Shown here one piece after another: positions 44,143 through 57,299 of a DNA stretch of 64,000 nucleotides (position 1 is the first letter of the stretch; each line of letters opens with the position of its first letter). This DNA comes from Amblyornis subalaris (Eukaryota; Chordata; Aves; Passeriformes; Ptilonorhynchidae), in the NCBI GenBank assembly GCA_018881555.1, contig JACAXG010000018.1, positions 8,183,634 through 8,247,633 on the forward strand, in the 5' to 3' direction. The position numbers were made by a program, and so were the translations under genes. Under the pieces are notes generated by a model. That model ran no database searches. It was not told where the DNA came from and was given only the letters and a program-made list of their open reading frames with translations.

Positions 44143-47100
44143 CACTTAAACAGAACAGAGCAACATTGTCACAAAGCTAATTCAGTGTTTGCTGGGAAAA
44201 GAATAGAGCTGAAAAACAAAGAGCTTTTTATCACTTAAATCTTTTTTCAATGATACTGCAGAAATGAGGAAGCCTTGGTTTTTTGCTTTCTTGAACAAGA
44301 CATACTGATGCATCAGACCGTTTCAGGAAAGTTTTTTCATCTAAAATACCTCCTCAGTACAAATAAAGCATTGCTTGAATGCAGATACTCCATCTATAAC
44401 TGACAAGCTGCAAAACAAAGTTTTAGGAGAATGTGGGAGTTGTTCAATTATGCTGCTTCTGTCACTTGGTAACACAAATGTTTAAAAAACGTACATAATG
44501 GTAGTGTGGAACAGTGACTAAATCACTCAGGATAAATGATGTGACAGAGAATGTGAAATTACTTAGTTTGGAGTTAGGAGATAAGACAATCTCTGCTACT
44601 CGTTTACTTTATGAAGTTGAGCAATTTGTTGAATCTGGATCTTGCCTAGAAAAATGTTAGATGGCTTCTGAACAGTGGCTGTTTGTGGCAGGTCCTGAGC
44701 CTTTTGCCTTCATGTTACTTATATGTTGCAAAACATATGAGTACCTGAACTCAGTTATTTAGCATTTTGAGAACTGTACATGTCTGTTGGTCGTGATCTC
44801 CAATTCATTCTGATGCAAAAAAAGCTTGGTACATTTTGTAATTGCCAATTTGTACAGAATTTACAGCAGTTCATATCAGTTGAGTACTACTGAANTGAAT
44901 CTAAACTAAAAATGGTGTACATTGGTATTAATGAGCGTCACTTCCCACTTTGTTCCACCAATAAAGTGGTCTGATGGGCCATGGGTTTAAAGCATTAGGA
45001 TAGTGAATATATTTTAAATTTTTGCTATTCTGTCTGGATAAAACTGTAAAGTCAACAAGGAAGGTACTGCAATAATTATCCAGAATTTACACTGAAATTT
45101 TCTGATTGCTCTGGCATGCAGAGACTTGCCCGATTCTCATGTGCTAAGTCCTAATGCTGCAGCAGACTTTGAGACAATGCTTTGTTCTGCTCATGCATGC
45201 TTGCCATAAGCCTCTTCTTCCAGCTACCAGTGACAGGTGAAGTTCAGCNTAGTGAATTGTGCTCTTCAGGACTCTTACCTTGCTCTGGAAGTAATAATTC
45301 TTTGTTACTTTTGTAACCTCCAGCAACTATTATTTTTCGACACAACCAGACAAAGCTGTTAGATGTATTTATAATTATGCATAAGTTTATGTAATTATTA
45401 GTAATTGGGAGGGGCTAGGCCTGCATTTGGCAGAGAAACTAGATTTGTTAGTTTTGGTCAACTTGTTCTGACTTTTGATAAAAGTGCCTTCTTAGAATAT
45501 TTTTAAAGCAGTTATATCTATTCTGTTATTTGGATGCATTTTGCTTATTTATTACAGCTGGATTGTGAACGGCAAATATAACTTCAGCCTGTGAAGGACT
45601 GAAGAAAAGTTTTAAACAGTGGTTTGACATCTTAGTCTGGGTTTGTCATCCCAGTTGTACTAAGTTTAGGCCTGCTCATGTATGCTGATGTTTTGAAATT
45701 ACTAAAACTTGTTCCATGAAGAGCAAATCTGGCATTTTGGTCTAAACACAGCTTAGTTTTGAAGCATTACAGACTGTTGATGATGCGAATATAAACGCTT
45801 CAGAAGGAGTAAATATGGCAAAAGATACTGGGAAATTGCTGGGTTACACACATGCTCGAGAAGGAACAATCTCAATAAATGAGNATAATCGGCAAGAAAA
45901 ATCCCACAAGATTTTGAAAAAGCAGGTGGGATTTTTTTTCCTTAATGTTGTACTTATTTATTGAGATTATTCCGAATGATGAGAGGGGATTTTTTGATCT
46001 GTAATACTCAAAGCACATCAAATAGCCTGCAGTTATCATCGTGGATTTTACTCTACATATGCCCTTCTACAAAAAAAGTCCAGAAAAAGCAGCAGTTCTC
46101 ATGATTTGCTCTCTTCTAAACCAAAATACAGCATGTATTTTCCCTTCTTGCAGTCTAGCAGTCTAGCAATAATTAACTACTCATTTTCTCTGTACTGTGT
46201 ACACTTCTACTGACCTTCATGTTAACATGCAGACACAGCAGTAAATGAAAAGCTGTATTGGCTTTTTCTGTTATGCCACACAACCCAAAAAGTATGTTTG
46301 CTAGTGGAAGGAAATTATTTTCCAGCTTCTGAGAAAATGCTGTGGAATATGCACTGTTTCTATGTGGACCATGTATAACAGGAGAGAGCAAAAAACAAAG
46401 TTCAGGTCAAAGCATAGCACCCTATGATCCGAGGTCTCTTTGTGCATAGTGCAGACTGTGGGCCTTGCAAGAAAAATGGTGCAGTGTTTATGACACTGTC
46501 TTGGAAATTAGGACTGTTGTAGTCAGTTCCATATTCCACCACGCTTTTGTCTGGCAGCAGGTAAGTAATTTAGCCTTTGAGCTTCAGTTCCATCTGTAAA
46601 ATAGCCATAAGTCGTGCTCCCCTTCTTTGCAATTGAAGGTAAATACAGGAGTGTGGGGGTTTTTTGATGCTCTAGGAAACATTTTTGGTTCTTGTCTGAG
46701 AAGTTTTCTTCATGGTTAGGAAAAATTGGTCTGAATTTGTGTGAGAATATGATATTTTGGTTCCAAGAACTTAAAATGTTTTGAAGACTTTTCCAAAACA
46801 ACAATGAAATTTCCCAGGACTTTATACTGCTGAAATACTATGTTCTGAGTATGGAAGTTTTATATTTTGGGGGTCAAACAGAAAACTAATCTGTTTTTCA
46901 CAATACTAATATTTTTTACAAGACCTCCAAATTTGAGTAAGTTGAAATTCAACCCAACATGAATGTTTTGTACAACTGTACAAAACAGCAGAAAATTGGT
47001 CAGCTTTTGTTGCTGGCCCAGGTGCCTCAGCAATTTTGTGAGACTCAGCAATTTTCAATATTTTGACTTGCCATTTCCCTTACTTTCTGTAGCAATGGGT

Positions 47101-48221
47101 CCTCCCTTCTGACCTTGGCATGCCAAAAAAGTAACTGAAAGCCTTCTAAGAGAGCTACAGGTACTGAGCAGGGAAGGCTGGGGCACAGTGAAAGGAGGCG
47201 AGAAAGAGCTTGAGGTACTGCTGGGAAGAGTGTTCCTCCTGTAGCCCTGNAGGAACACTTGGAAGTAGAGTGGTGGATATGAAGAGGAGACAGGACATAC
47301 TCCGGGAAGTGTATGGGAGCGTGAGGGACATAGGACATAAATCCATTGGAATAGAGCCTTTATAGGCTCTGCTGCTCGCAGAGCAAATTGGGATACCTCT
47401 TGCCCTCTTTTCTGTTTCCTCACCAGCAGATTGGGAGTAAACCTTTCTAAAGAAAGTTCCTAGGCAAGACAAAGGTTATCATGAGAAGAGAGCATCTAAG
47501 AGGAATTCTGTAGCTGTCCTTTGCTCTAGCCTACCTTAAGAGGCCAGACATCATAGAATAACTTGTGCTGGAAAGCTCCTCATGCTGAAAAGTATCTTTC
47601 AGGCCCTAGGTCGAAGGGAAAGGTGCCTCCTATCGGCTTCTTCCTATAATTCAGAATGGAGAGTATCAGCAGTACCAATTAGGATAGGGAAGGAAGGTGT
47701 TCCCAATGCTTCAGAAATTCGTGTAGGAGGAGTTCTCAGTGATCCACAACTGGATAGCTCAGGCACGGTTTAGGAATGTATTCTTCCACTCTGAAGAGAA
47801 ACCACTCTGGACATCAACCAGAAGTATTTGCTCCCTTGTCTATTACATACGATGGATGCCAGTGATTGTGGCAGTCCAGCTCTAGATCCATAACTCCTCA
47901 CATCTACAGATATGAGGAAGGTTCATACAAGAACTGTAACTTGTGCCATTTCTGGCTGAACAGCACCAAGGAGTCCTCTGAAGTCTGGAAAGCAGGTAAT
48001 CTTAGTAACAGAATCTTCACTGTCTGCTTCAATCTTCCTCTGGTTCTTATAGTCATCCTGTGAGTGGCTAACATGGGCTTGTTGAATGTTCCATATAATA
48101 AAGAATTTCTTATAGTTCAGTCCAAAATCTCATGTCCCACATAAGAACCTTTGGAATATTTCTTATCCTTGCATTTTCTGTATGTTTTAACATGGATTCT
48201 GTGATTTTGTGGCCTGTGCTG

Positions 48222-48242
48222 CCTGCCTGCCTACCTGTCTGC
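48222..48242. repeat. Short (CCTG)n-like repeat
   Basis: GCCTGCCTGCCTACCTGTCTG: four to five CCTG-like units with substitutions; intergenic. Confidence 0.7.
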
Positions 48243-50949
48243 TTCTGGATCAAAGCAACAATGCCAGCAGCATCACGAAATGAAGAAGCCAGTAAGAAAC
48301 TGTGAGGATCTGAGGGACATATTCCCATACACAGTGTGGCAGTCCTACCAGTATGTCTCAGAATTCCTCCTGGTTGCTTTCAGTTGACAAGCTTTTGCTT
48401 CATTGCAAAAACTCTTATTCCTAATTGCACTTAGCAGTTAGATTTTGTCCCATAATAGCTATTCCAGCAATTCTTTTGCTCTGACATTGCCTCTCAAGTT
48501 GTTTAATCACAACATTTCATTAGTATACTTCCATTTTTGTGCCAAAAAATTATGTTAAATTTGTCCTTGTAGTCTTTTGAGGAATGCCACCAGTAACATC
48601 CCTCCAGGCCAATGACTTCCCATTTGTGATTTCTGCTTTTAGCTACTTTCATGCTTGGCTTACAGTTCTTGCAGCTACTAATTGTTTCCCACGTGACATC
48701 ATTCCAAATGCTTTGGTAAAGTCCAGAGAGAATACATCCCTTGAATTTTTGTCAGGTTGACAAGCTGGTTACCTGATTAGGTAGCACAATTAATACTCTG
48801 ACGTATTCTACTTTGGGACTTTTTACTGTCCCACATCACAGTTGGATGATTCTTGTGTGCTTTTCTAAAAAGAAGAGCAGGTAGGCAGATGTTTTCCAAA
48901 GAAGTACCTGGACATTCTCATGCTCCTTCTGTCTGGATGCATTGTGATGCATATAAAATTAACCATGTCTGTTAAAAGTACCTAAACATCGTGAGAATGA
49001 CCTGCCTCTCCAGTCCAGGCAGGAAGGAGAGATGTTTGCTGCTATCGGTTTCTTTCAAAAGCTCAGAAGTTTATAATCATCCTGTCTTTTATCACTGATT
49101 ATTGACTCATAAGAACCAGGCTTGGCTAATAGAAAATTGCCATGAACAGTACAAGAACACAAGGATGGGTTTATTTAGTCAGAAAAACCATCACTCATCG
49201 GACTTGGAGAAGAGGAAAGGCGGTGAGCAAGCCCAATTCACAAAATGTGATTAAGTGAATTGTCACATCTGCATTCATTAGCAAAATTATTTATGGAGGG
49301 TGCAAAAGAGTTCACACCCAGTTCTGGTTTCTACAGGTCATTGGGTGCCTATTGCTTAGAAAGGCTCCTGACAAGGCAGGCATGACAACCAGGTAATGAC
49401 TGCTTTGAAGAACATAAGAAGTTTCCCTTTGCTTCAGTCCTTTGGAATCACAGAAGAGAGAACAGGTAAAGGTAAAAATATAATATTTTGATTTGTGCCA
49501 CTGGTTTTAGTTGAATGATGCTGATGGCACTTTGTGATTCATTTGGGAACTGTCACGTCCTTGGGAACTACTTGGATTATGATCTGTATGCACTGTCGGG
49601 TGCTAGAAACTCTAAAGATGTCTTACTTTATCCCATTTCATTCCCTATTTACAGTCAGTCACTTTGACCACCCTTTTTCAGGAATCTTCCTATGATGGTG
49701 TGGTCTAGCTAAAGTTCTGATCCTCTCTAAGTCTCAGAAGAGCAAAAGATATTTTGGTCCTGTTATTTTTTGTCTTCCAAGATAAAATAAATTTGCATGC
49801 AACTCTCTGTTGAAACGATCGTGAATCTTCACAAGTAGGTTTTAATTCTAGCCCTAAAGATTATTTTTCCTACCTATGTTTGCAGGCAGGCAGCTCCAAT
49901 ACCAGAAGTGTCCATGTTAAGCATTCTGCTGGTAGTACAGAAATGCATAACCACAAGGACAGTTTCATTCCTAAGAGACATTTAGGAATGTCTTGTTTAG
50001 GAACACAGCTCTTGGGGCAAATACCTACAACAAATATGAGGCTCCAACCACTTAATTCTTTCAGGATTCAGCAATTTTGTCTCCTCTGCAGGTTTTGAGA
50101 AAAATCAAGGAAAATATTGTAGTTCCTACTTATAGTACAGTGATCTTCTTCACTCGCAGTCTATCTGTCCTGGAATAGATCCCACCTATCTGAAAATAAC
50201 TTCTGACATTTTCAACACTGTTCTGGGTGAATAGCCACTTTTGTGTATGAAATGCTTATGAAATTGTACCTCTACTATATACAAGAGGTATGATAATATT
50301 TATGTCTGCTTTGCTAATGTTACCTGGATGGGAATAAGAGTTTTACCCTCTGTTCTCTAGTGTTGGTTAATGTGTTTACTATCCTGTTACCATTAAACTT
50401 CTCTTCCAGAAACACAGCAGGGGACAGCCCTTAAAATCATCTGCATATTCTAATTGTGTATTCTTTATGGTCAGCTTCTTATGAATGTTTCTGTGTGGAA
50501 TGCTAGCTGTTACGTTGAAAGACTTCCTCATCAGTGTAATGGCTTTACCATCTTGTATCATTGTAGAAAACATCACAGTGATACTTCATATAAAATGAGG
50601 AATATACACACTTATATTTTGCAGATACTGGACATCTGGGGAATTATTATGTTTAGTACAATGTTGTTCTGTATATTTGCTGTTGTAGAAAGTGACAGGG
50701 AGTTTCTGAAGAGGAATTATGCATAGGAAAGGATATCCTTGCCTCAAACAAAGTGAAAGCATAATGCCACAAGTCTGCTCTGAATGTTAGGCATCTGTCC
50801 AGTGTGTCTCCACTGTATTTGCATTTCATTGATCACAAGGGTCATCAAGAATCTTCGCCAGGATTATGCTAATTCTAATTGAACTCCCAATCCCAAATTT
50901 GAGGTCTTTCCATTGTTTCTTCACGGATGTACTGTCTCAAAAGCAGTGG

Positions 50950-51055
50950 TATCACAAAATCACAGACTATACACTGGAAATGACACTTGAAGGTCATCTA
51001 GTCCAATTCCCTGCTCAAAGCAGGGCTAACTCCAGAGTCAGATCAAGGTGCTAAG
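50950..51055 (-). mobile_element. CR1 LINE 3'-end fragment, diverged
   Basis: Reverse-oriented CR1-like sequence: TATCACAAAATCACAGACTA, CTTGAAGGTCATCTAGTCCA, CTGCTCAAAGCAGGGCTAAC and CAGATCAAGGTGCT. The outer boundary on the right is unclear. Confidence 0.75.
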
Positions 51056-54000
51056 GATTATGTGGTGTGAAGGTGTCTCAGGATTATGTGCTGTCTTGTA
51101 GCTAGTCCCTCAAGCTTAGATAAGTCATTACACAATATCATCACCTCTGGGAGCACTGCAGAATCAGTATCTACTAATCCGAAGTGTAGGTGGAAGTATC
51201 ATTGTGTGCTTTGGTGCAAAGCTCATTAGACTGTACCAGGGACTAGAGATATTGATATCTCTAGACATAACACCCCTGCCCTGGAGAAAAAACATCCTTA
51301 CAGTGATTAAAGGGTTCACCTTTGTCCCTTTGCTGTGCATTACTTAGATGACATAATCAATGAGTACTAGAATAAGTCTCTATTCTCTGTTGAGGGCACT
51401 AACACTGAGATCTACATGCCAGTGACTGCATTCATCTGTCTTGCTAGGAGGCTCTATTCAGCCTGCAGTATTTTTAAGGAAGTGGAAGGTCGTGGTGAAG
51501 TCTCAGTCTTTACCTGATGAGGGTCTGTTCAATGAACACTCTTTCAAAGCAAAGCTAGAGAGCTCTATTTCCTTCTCCCACCACAGATGAAGGAGTGGTC
51601 TCCTAGTGAGAGTATGGATGGAACAGGCTTTTGAAGAGGTGTTTGAAGAGGGGAGGTGAGGAGCTATTTCTGGGTGAACTGGTCAGCCATACTCCCTTTT
51701 GAAGCCTCACTGGCAGGAGGGCTTTTGCAGTGGGAAGGCAACCGTGCAGTGAGGCATGAGTGGTAGTCACATCTCTCCACCTAGCAGAGCAAGAGCCACA
51801 GTCATGTTTGTGCAAACTCACCAGCAAAGGAATGGGGGTTGCTCAGCCCAGCCCAGGCCACAACAAGAAGAGAACCATCCCTCCAATACACTTCAAACAG
51901 TCCACACCATCTATTGGCCTTCAGCCTAGTCAATATGTCTATTTCTCTAAAGGAGGACTACTAACATTTGGAAAGTCTACACACAAGGTCTTTCCAAACA
52001 CTCCTCTCTCATTTCCCATGGGCCGGAAATCATTTTAGATGTGCCAGCTGGGACTTGGCCCCTGGGCTGATTCCAGGACCTGTGCCTAGTTTTATGTCAA
52101 AGTGAGCTGGCTGATCCCATGGGACGTTACAGCGTGGCCTGATGCAGGTGGTGCTTGGAAAGGTGCTGCTGGACTTCTGCAAGGAGGTGGAAAGCGACAG
52201 TGTCAAAGCTGAGTGGTGGCACAGCAGTGATTTCCGATGTTCCTTCCGATGTTTACTTCCTGGTGAGTGAGTAGCATGTTTAAGAATATTTTTAATGCTT
52301 GTAGTGGTAGAAAGAAGTGATATACTAGTTGCTTTGCCTATTTATTGTGTCTTAAATTTTAGCATATCTGCGGCTAAAGACATAGTTACCCCTGCACTCC
52401 AGAAGAACCCCCAAACCAGCGGCTAATCAGCTGGATAATTGCCTACTCCTTAGTGCCTGAATGTAGAATGAAACTTCTCATTTAGCATTTTTTGTGCTGT
52501 TTATTTTCCAGTCAAACAAATTTTTTTTAATATAAAATATGTGGTTCAGTCTCTAGAGAACCCTGTCTTTGTATTCTTCTTGTGCATTATTCTTACTACT
52601 AAACAAAAAAAAAAAAGGAAACAAAAACCCCAAAACCGAGCAGTAGCCTAAGTGCTCGAAGTTGAAGAGTGCAGACTTTCTTCCGAGGGAAAAGGTAAAA
52701 GGAAAGGAAAATTGGGTTTAGTTCTGTTATGTAACCAAGAAAATTCTTTCAGTGAACAATGCTACATTTCCCTCTCTCAAAGGTATTGTATGTAACTAAC
52801 ATAATTAATTATAGAATTATTCACAACCAGGAACAAGGATGTTTCATTCACTTTGTTTTACAAAAAGGAAAAAAAACGGTCCTCAATCTGTCAAGTGCAA
52901 TGCAAATAAAAATTGAAGATTGTTTCTGAACACTGATAATGGGGCAGAGATTGGGAAGTTGTGGGATAAGGAGGATTGTCTCATGTACAGTGATGGTAAC
53001 AGTAAAAGAAAGACTGAATGCTTTATCTGCAGTCATGGTCGTAGCTTTCAGTTAAAGCCTGGTTTATATTGAAAGCTCTCGCCAAACATTTGCTTTTGCC
53101 AGTTTTTGGATTATTTATCAGCTTGGATTGACATAATAAGCTTTGGGCCCATGATGTAAGTCAGATGTCTAAATCTGGCCTCACACAGGGAACAGAGAGG
53201 GTTTTCCCAGTGTAATAAGCCAGAACTCGCTCTGTCAAAGGTGTCTGCCATGAGGGACTAGAGAATTAATGAAGTCTGACTCTTGTCTGTGGAGGCTGCT
53301 TTTGAGAGCAGTACTACTCCGTGGCAATTAAAAATGGGCCAGCATCCTTTCAGTGTCTTTCTTCAGCAGGGTTGCCTGTTTCACAGCTCTCTGTTATGTC
53401 TCCTTTTCTAGCAGCTTCCACATGACCAGCTGCTCTCAGTGGGTCCTCCCAGCACAGCAGGGTTGAAGCTCGGGGAGCTAAATGCTGTGCATCCTCACAG
53501 GAGAGAGGAATCCTGAGCTGTTGGGACTTTTATTTCTCTGGCTGGGTCTTCATGCATGGAGAGTTGTGCATGAATTCACAAGCCCAGGCAGAGTTGGCAC
53601 CTGTTTTCTCAGGTGTAAATACTGGCCTTTCTTCCATTACTCAGTATTCTATAGGCTGAAGAATTGAAGTGCTCTTAAGTTGTGCTACTTGTCCCATGCA
53701 GATGAGAAATTGCTGAGGAAGTCTGGTGTGCTTAGCTACCGGACTCCCAAAACACCTACCCTTGAGGAAACCAACATGCACTGCACGTGGTTCTGGGCAC
53801 TGCCTGTAGTCCCCATCTCTGTGCACTGTCCCAGTGACACCTTAGTGTTGTGGATAGGTAAAACCTTACAAAATGAAGGCCTTGTTACTCTTGTAAAATC
53901 ATGGCTCACTCCTGTTACTTCGGCTAAGTAGAAAAGGACTCTGGGAATGACTCAGCTGATTTAGAGGTGGAAAAACAAGTTATATAACCATCGTGTGTTC

Positions 54001-54728
54001 ACATCGTGGTTTATGGTGGTTGGTTGAATTATATTTGTTGTATTTCAAAGGTATGCAACTGATAAAACCCTAACTGTTTAAAAAGCCCTGGTTTTTGCAA
54101 TAAACNGATTCCCTTTTGCACCTGCCTGGAGGGTCTGTGTCACTCTGCTTCCCTACACCTTAGCTATCAGCTGTTTGCTTTCCCTGATGTCTAGTGCAAG
54201 TATGCACACTGGTTGTGTGCCTGCAGGGAATCTCTCAGTAGGCCTGTGATGCTTGGAGAACTCGCAGAGGTAGTCCTCAAGGGCCTGTCTGGAGTGCACT
54301 TTCCCTGCAGACGCTTCTGGACACTGACAGTATTTCTTCTACCTCAGTTCCTACATAACTGAGGTGTTAGATGTTACATGCTTCGGCTGAAAAATTTCTT
54401 GGCCATTTTTGTGACCTCTAGGGATGTCACCTTGAAATGCTTGATCCCAGCTTGCACTGCAATTGTNAGGCTGTGCAAGCATTTGCAAGACACTGTTGTC
54501 CATTGTTTTTTACATTATAGAGTCTGATTTCTGAAGCATTTGACCATCACCTTAAGTCAAATAACTCATCCTAAAATTTACTTCTGGGAGGAGCTAAGCA
54601 AACCATTTGTGATGGTCTTCAGAGTAGTGCATGTGCTTTATGAAATTTCATGTATAACCAATCACTTGGTTTACCAGCAGGTCTAGAGCTACTGCCAATG
54701 ATTTCCTTCCAAGTCTGCTAGAGAAATG

Positions 54729-54766
54729 ATATATTTAATATTATTATATATTTAATATTATTAATA
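54729..54766. repeat. AT-rich tandem repeat
   Basis: About two copies of ATATATTTAATATTATT followed by further AT-only sequence, in the intergenic region right of SMIM20. Confidence 0.8.
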
Positions 54767-57277
54767 TGATATATTATAGTCTTGCTTCTTAGATTTATCA
54801 TGAGTTGAATGAGCCTCAGTGGGGATGCTGTTCCTTCTCTTCCTTTACAGTCTATTCCCTGCAGTAGCCAGTTTATTCTCGCAGAATTTCCTGGGTAACT
54901 AGCAACCTCAAAACAGATGGTTGCACCTGTACTTCCTGAAGACAATGTTGAGCTTTGCTTGGTGAAGAAGATGGTTCATCATTCTCAGCTGTGGTGTGAC
55001 AATAACTCCTCTCTGAAGTTTCATGCCTGGGCCTAGATGGACATGGTGATAGTCCTGTCGCTGCTTAGAATCTACAAGACCCATAAGTCCTTTGAGCAGT
55101 AGGCTTGTGTGTCTTGCAGGAAATATAGTTGCACACTGAGTATCTGCCTAAGCAAACTGTCAGAGGCTTGCGGGGGTCACGTGGAGAGAGCATGGCTGCA
55201 TGTAAGATCTCATGGTGGGTCAGCTTGCGGGTATATTGGGTTACTTGGTGGGCAGCTTGCTGCCAGGGTATTTGATGGCCTTTTCCTTGGCTGCAGCTTT
55301 TCTCTAGCCACATCTGATTGAACCTGCAACCATTATGGGGGGTTTTGGAGCAGAGGGATGTTACAGTACTAGTGCAGGCGCTGCCCTTGAAGAACATGAT
55401 GAGAGTGAGGCATGTGCTAAAAGCAAGAAATCCAACAAGTCTTCCTTCTGGGGTAGTATAAAAGGTCTCGTCAAGTCAATCCAAACTGTACGTTTTCCCT
55501 CTAGACATCAGCCTGTTCCCCAAAGGAACAGACCCACTTCGGAAGGATGGATGCACTGCATGCAGTGAAGAAAAATATAAGGTCAACAGGCCTTTAGACA
55601 ATCTGACTTGCTATTTAGTAAATGAATACTTATTTAAAAACTCCCTAAGATGGCATGGTAACCTTGTGATGACCTTACTGAGCTGCAGTATATATGGCTG
55701 CTTTGTGACAAGGGTTCTGCAGGCTGCTATCTAGCAGTGATTTTTTATAGCACTAATTTACATTAGCCCACTTCAGAAGGCATATTTATTTAATTTTTCA
55801 AGATTAACAAGCTAGTGTTATGGAATAGACTGCCCTAGTATTTCCTTTGAAAATAGTACATTTTTCTCTTTGTTTGTAAAGAAGTCATAACCCTATTTCT
55901 GCCATACTAAATAATTGGCTTCAGGCTCCAGTTCGGTAGAGCACTTAGGTGCTTACTATTCTCAGTAGCACTTATGCATCTGTTTAAAGTTAGAAATGAG
56001 AACCTGAGAACGGACTGAATTGTGGCCTCGGTGGTAATTCTTTTAATTGGAGTGTAAATCCAGTCTTCCTAATGACCAGTAGATGGAGCAAGTAGGCCTC
56101 CTTATAGCTATGGTCAAGTGGGGTTTTTTTGGTTGGTTTTTTGGGTTATTTTTGAATGCAAGGTTAAAATGTAGCTGCCGTTGGCTCTTAGTTCAACAGT
56201 CTAGTCTGAAGGCTCTTTACCTTTGTACTGTAAATTACGAACTTTGACGTAACTGCACTATTTTCTTTACAAACATGTGTCGTAAACAATCGTTCTGTTC
56301 CTTGAAATTCTGAGATTTAAAATTATGTTCCTTTCTTTACACAGCGATGAAAACAAATCTTTTGAAGGTTTTGTTGTGNCAAGATACAGAAATGCATGTT
56401 CCCTCCCCAAAACTAGCCAATAGTTAGGTGTTTACAACACTCATGGGGATGCAAAGGATCCAAGTTTTAGTCCCTAGTAGTCTTCCATGTGCCTGTAGAG
56501 TCAAGCCTGACAAGATTACCTTACTTGCCTTTGGGTCATCTTCTCCAATTCTCTCCTGCAAAAGCTATTGTCTTTTGTACATTTGTTTGTCTTTTCTACT
56601 TTTATTGATGCACCAGACTTGTAGAGACTACATGAGTGGCCATGGTTGCTGACAGCATTTGTTCTCTGCCCACNCTTCTTGCTTCCTGTTAACACTTCAC
56701 TAAATGTACTTCTCTAAAGAGAGGGTGATCCTCGAAGTCAGTCAGTCACTGAATACCGCCTGTTATAAGGAGTAAGAGCTTTTTCTTGAACACATAGGTA
56801 CACACAGGAATATAGAGTCCTCAATTTCCCTTTAGCTACCATCACGCTTCTGTATGTGGTTCATCACATCAGCTCCTTAAGTGTGCTTTGTCCCCACTTC
56901 TTGGAGCTCAGCTTGGTGGTGTGAGTCCTGGAGCAGGCTGTGTTCTTATAAACAAGGTGGTGCAGGTGCAAGAACTGTTTTCTGCCTTACACAGAGACAA
57001 ACAACTTCTCAGGTGCACAGCCCAGGGATGATGGGGAGCTTCTGTTTGTCACATAGACCAGATATGGTTTGTCTAGTTGAGTGTATCTTGCCCTTGTGGA
57101 AGCAGCTCCTACTGTTCAGCCTTGAATAAAAGGTAGTGATATTTCTATTCTGTTTTATTTTAGAGTGGGGCAAGCTTCCTGAGATAGCTGGGTGGAGGGG
57201 TGAAGAAACCTCTCTCTATACTAAATTGCCAGGCAAATACAGCATATTAGTATAAAAGAAAACAGCTTAGCTAAGAT

Positions 57278-57299
57278 TAAAAAAACAAACAAACAAACA
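57278..57299. repeat. (CAAA)n simple repeat
   Basis: An A run followed by four CAAA/CAAAC units; intergenic. Confidence 0.75.

Noticed and set aside
47055..47472. Three overlapping open frames of about 100-120 codons
   Set aside because: Several frames of one strand are open at once with similar low-complexity content and no family pattern, so this is a compositional effect.
47549..47580. ATCATAGAATAACTTGTGCT as a CR1 3' stub
   Set aside because: Only about 25 bases resemble CR1 and the sequence beyond does not continue the element.
55335..55568. 77-codon plus-strand frame with a Lys/Ser-rich centre
   Set aside because: It looks somewhat protein-like but has no promoter, splice partner or known similarity that I can see.
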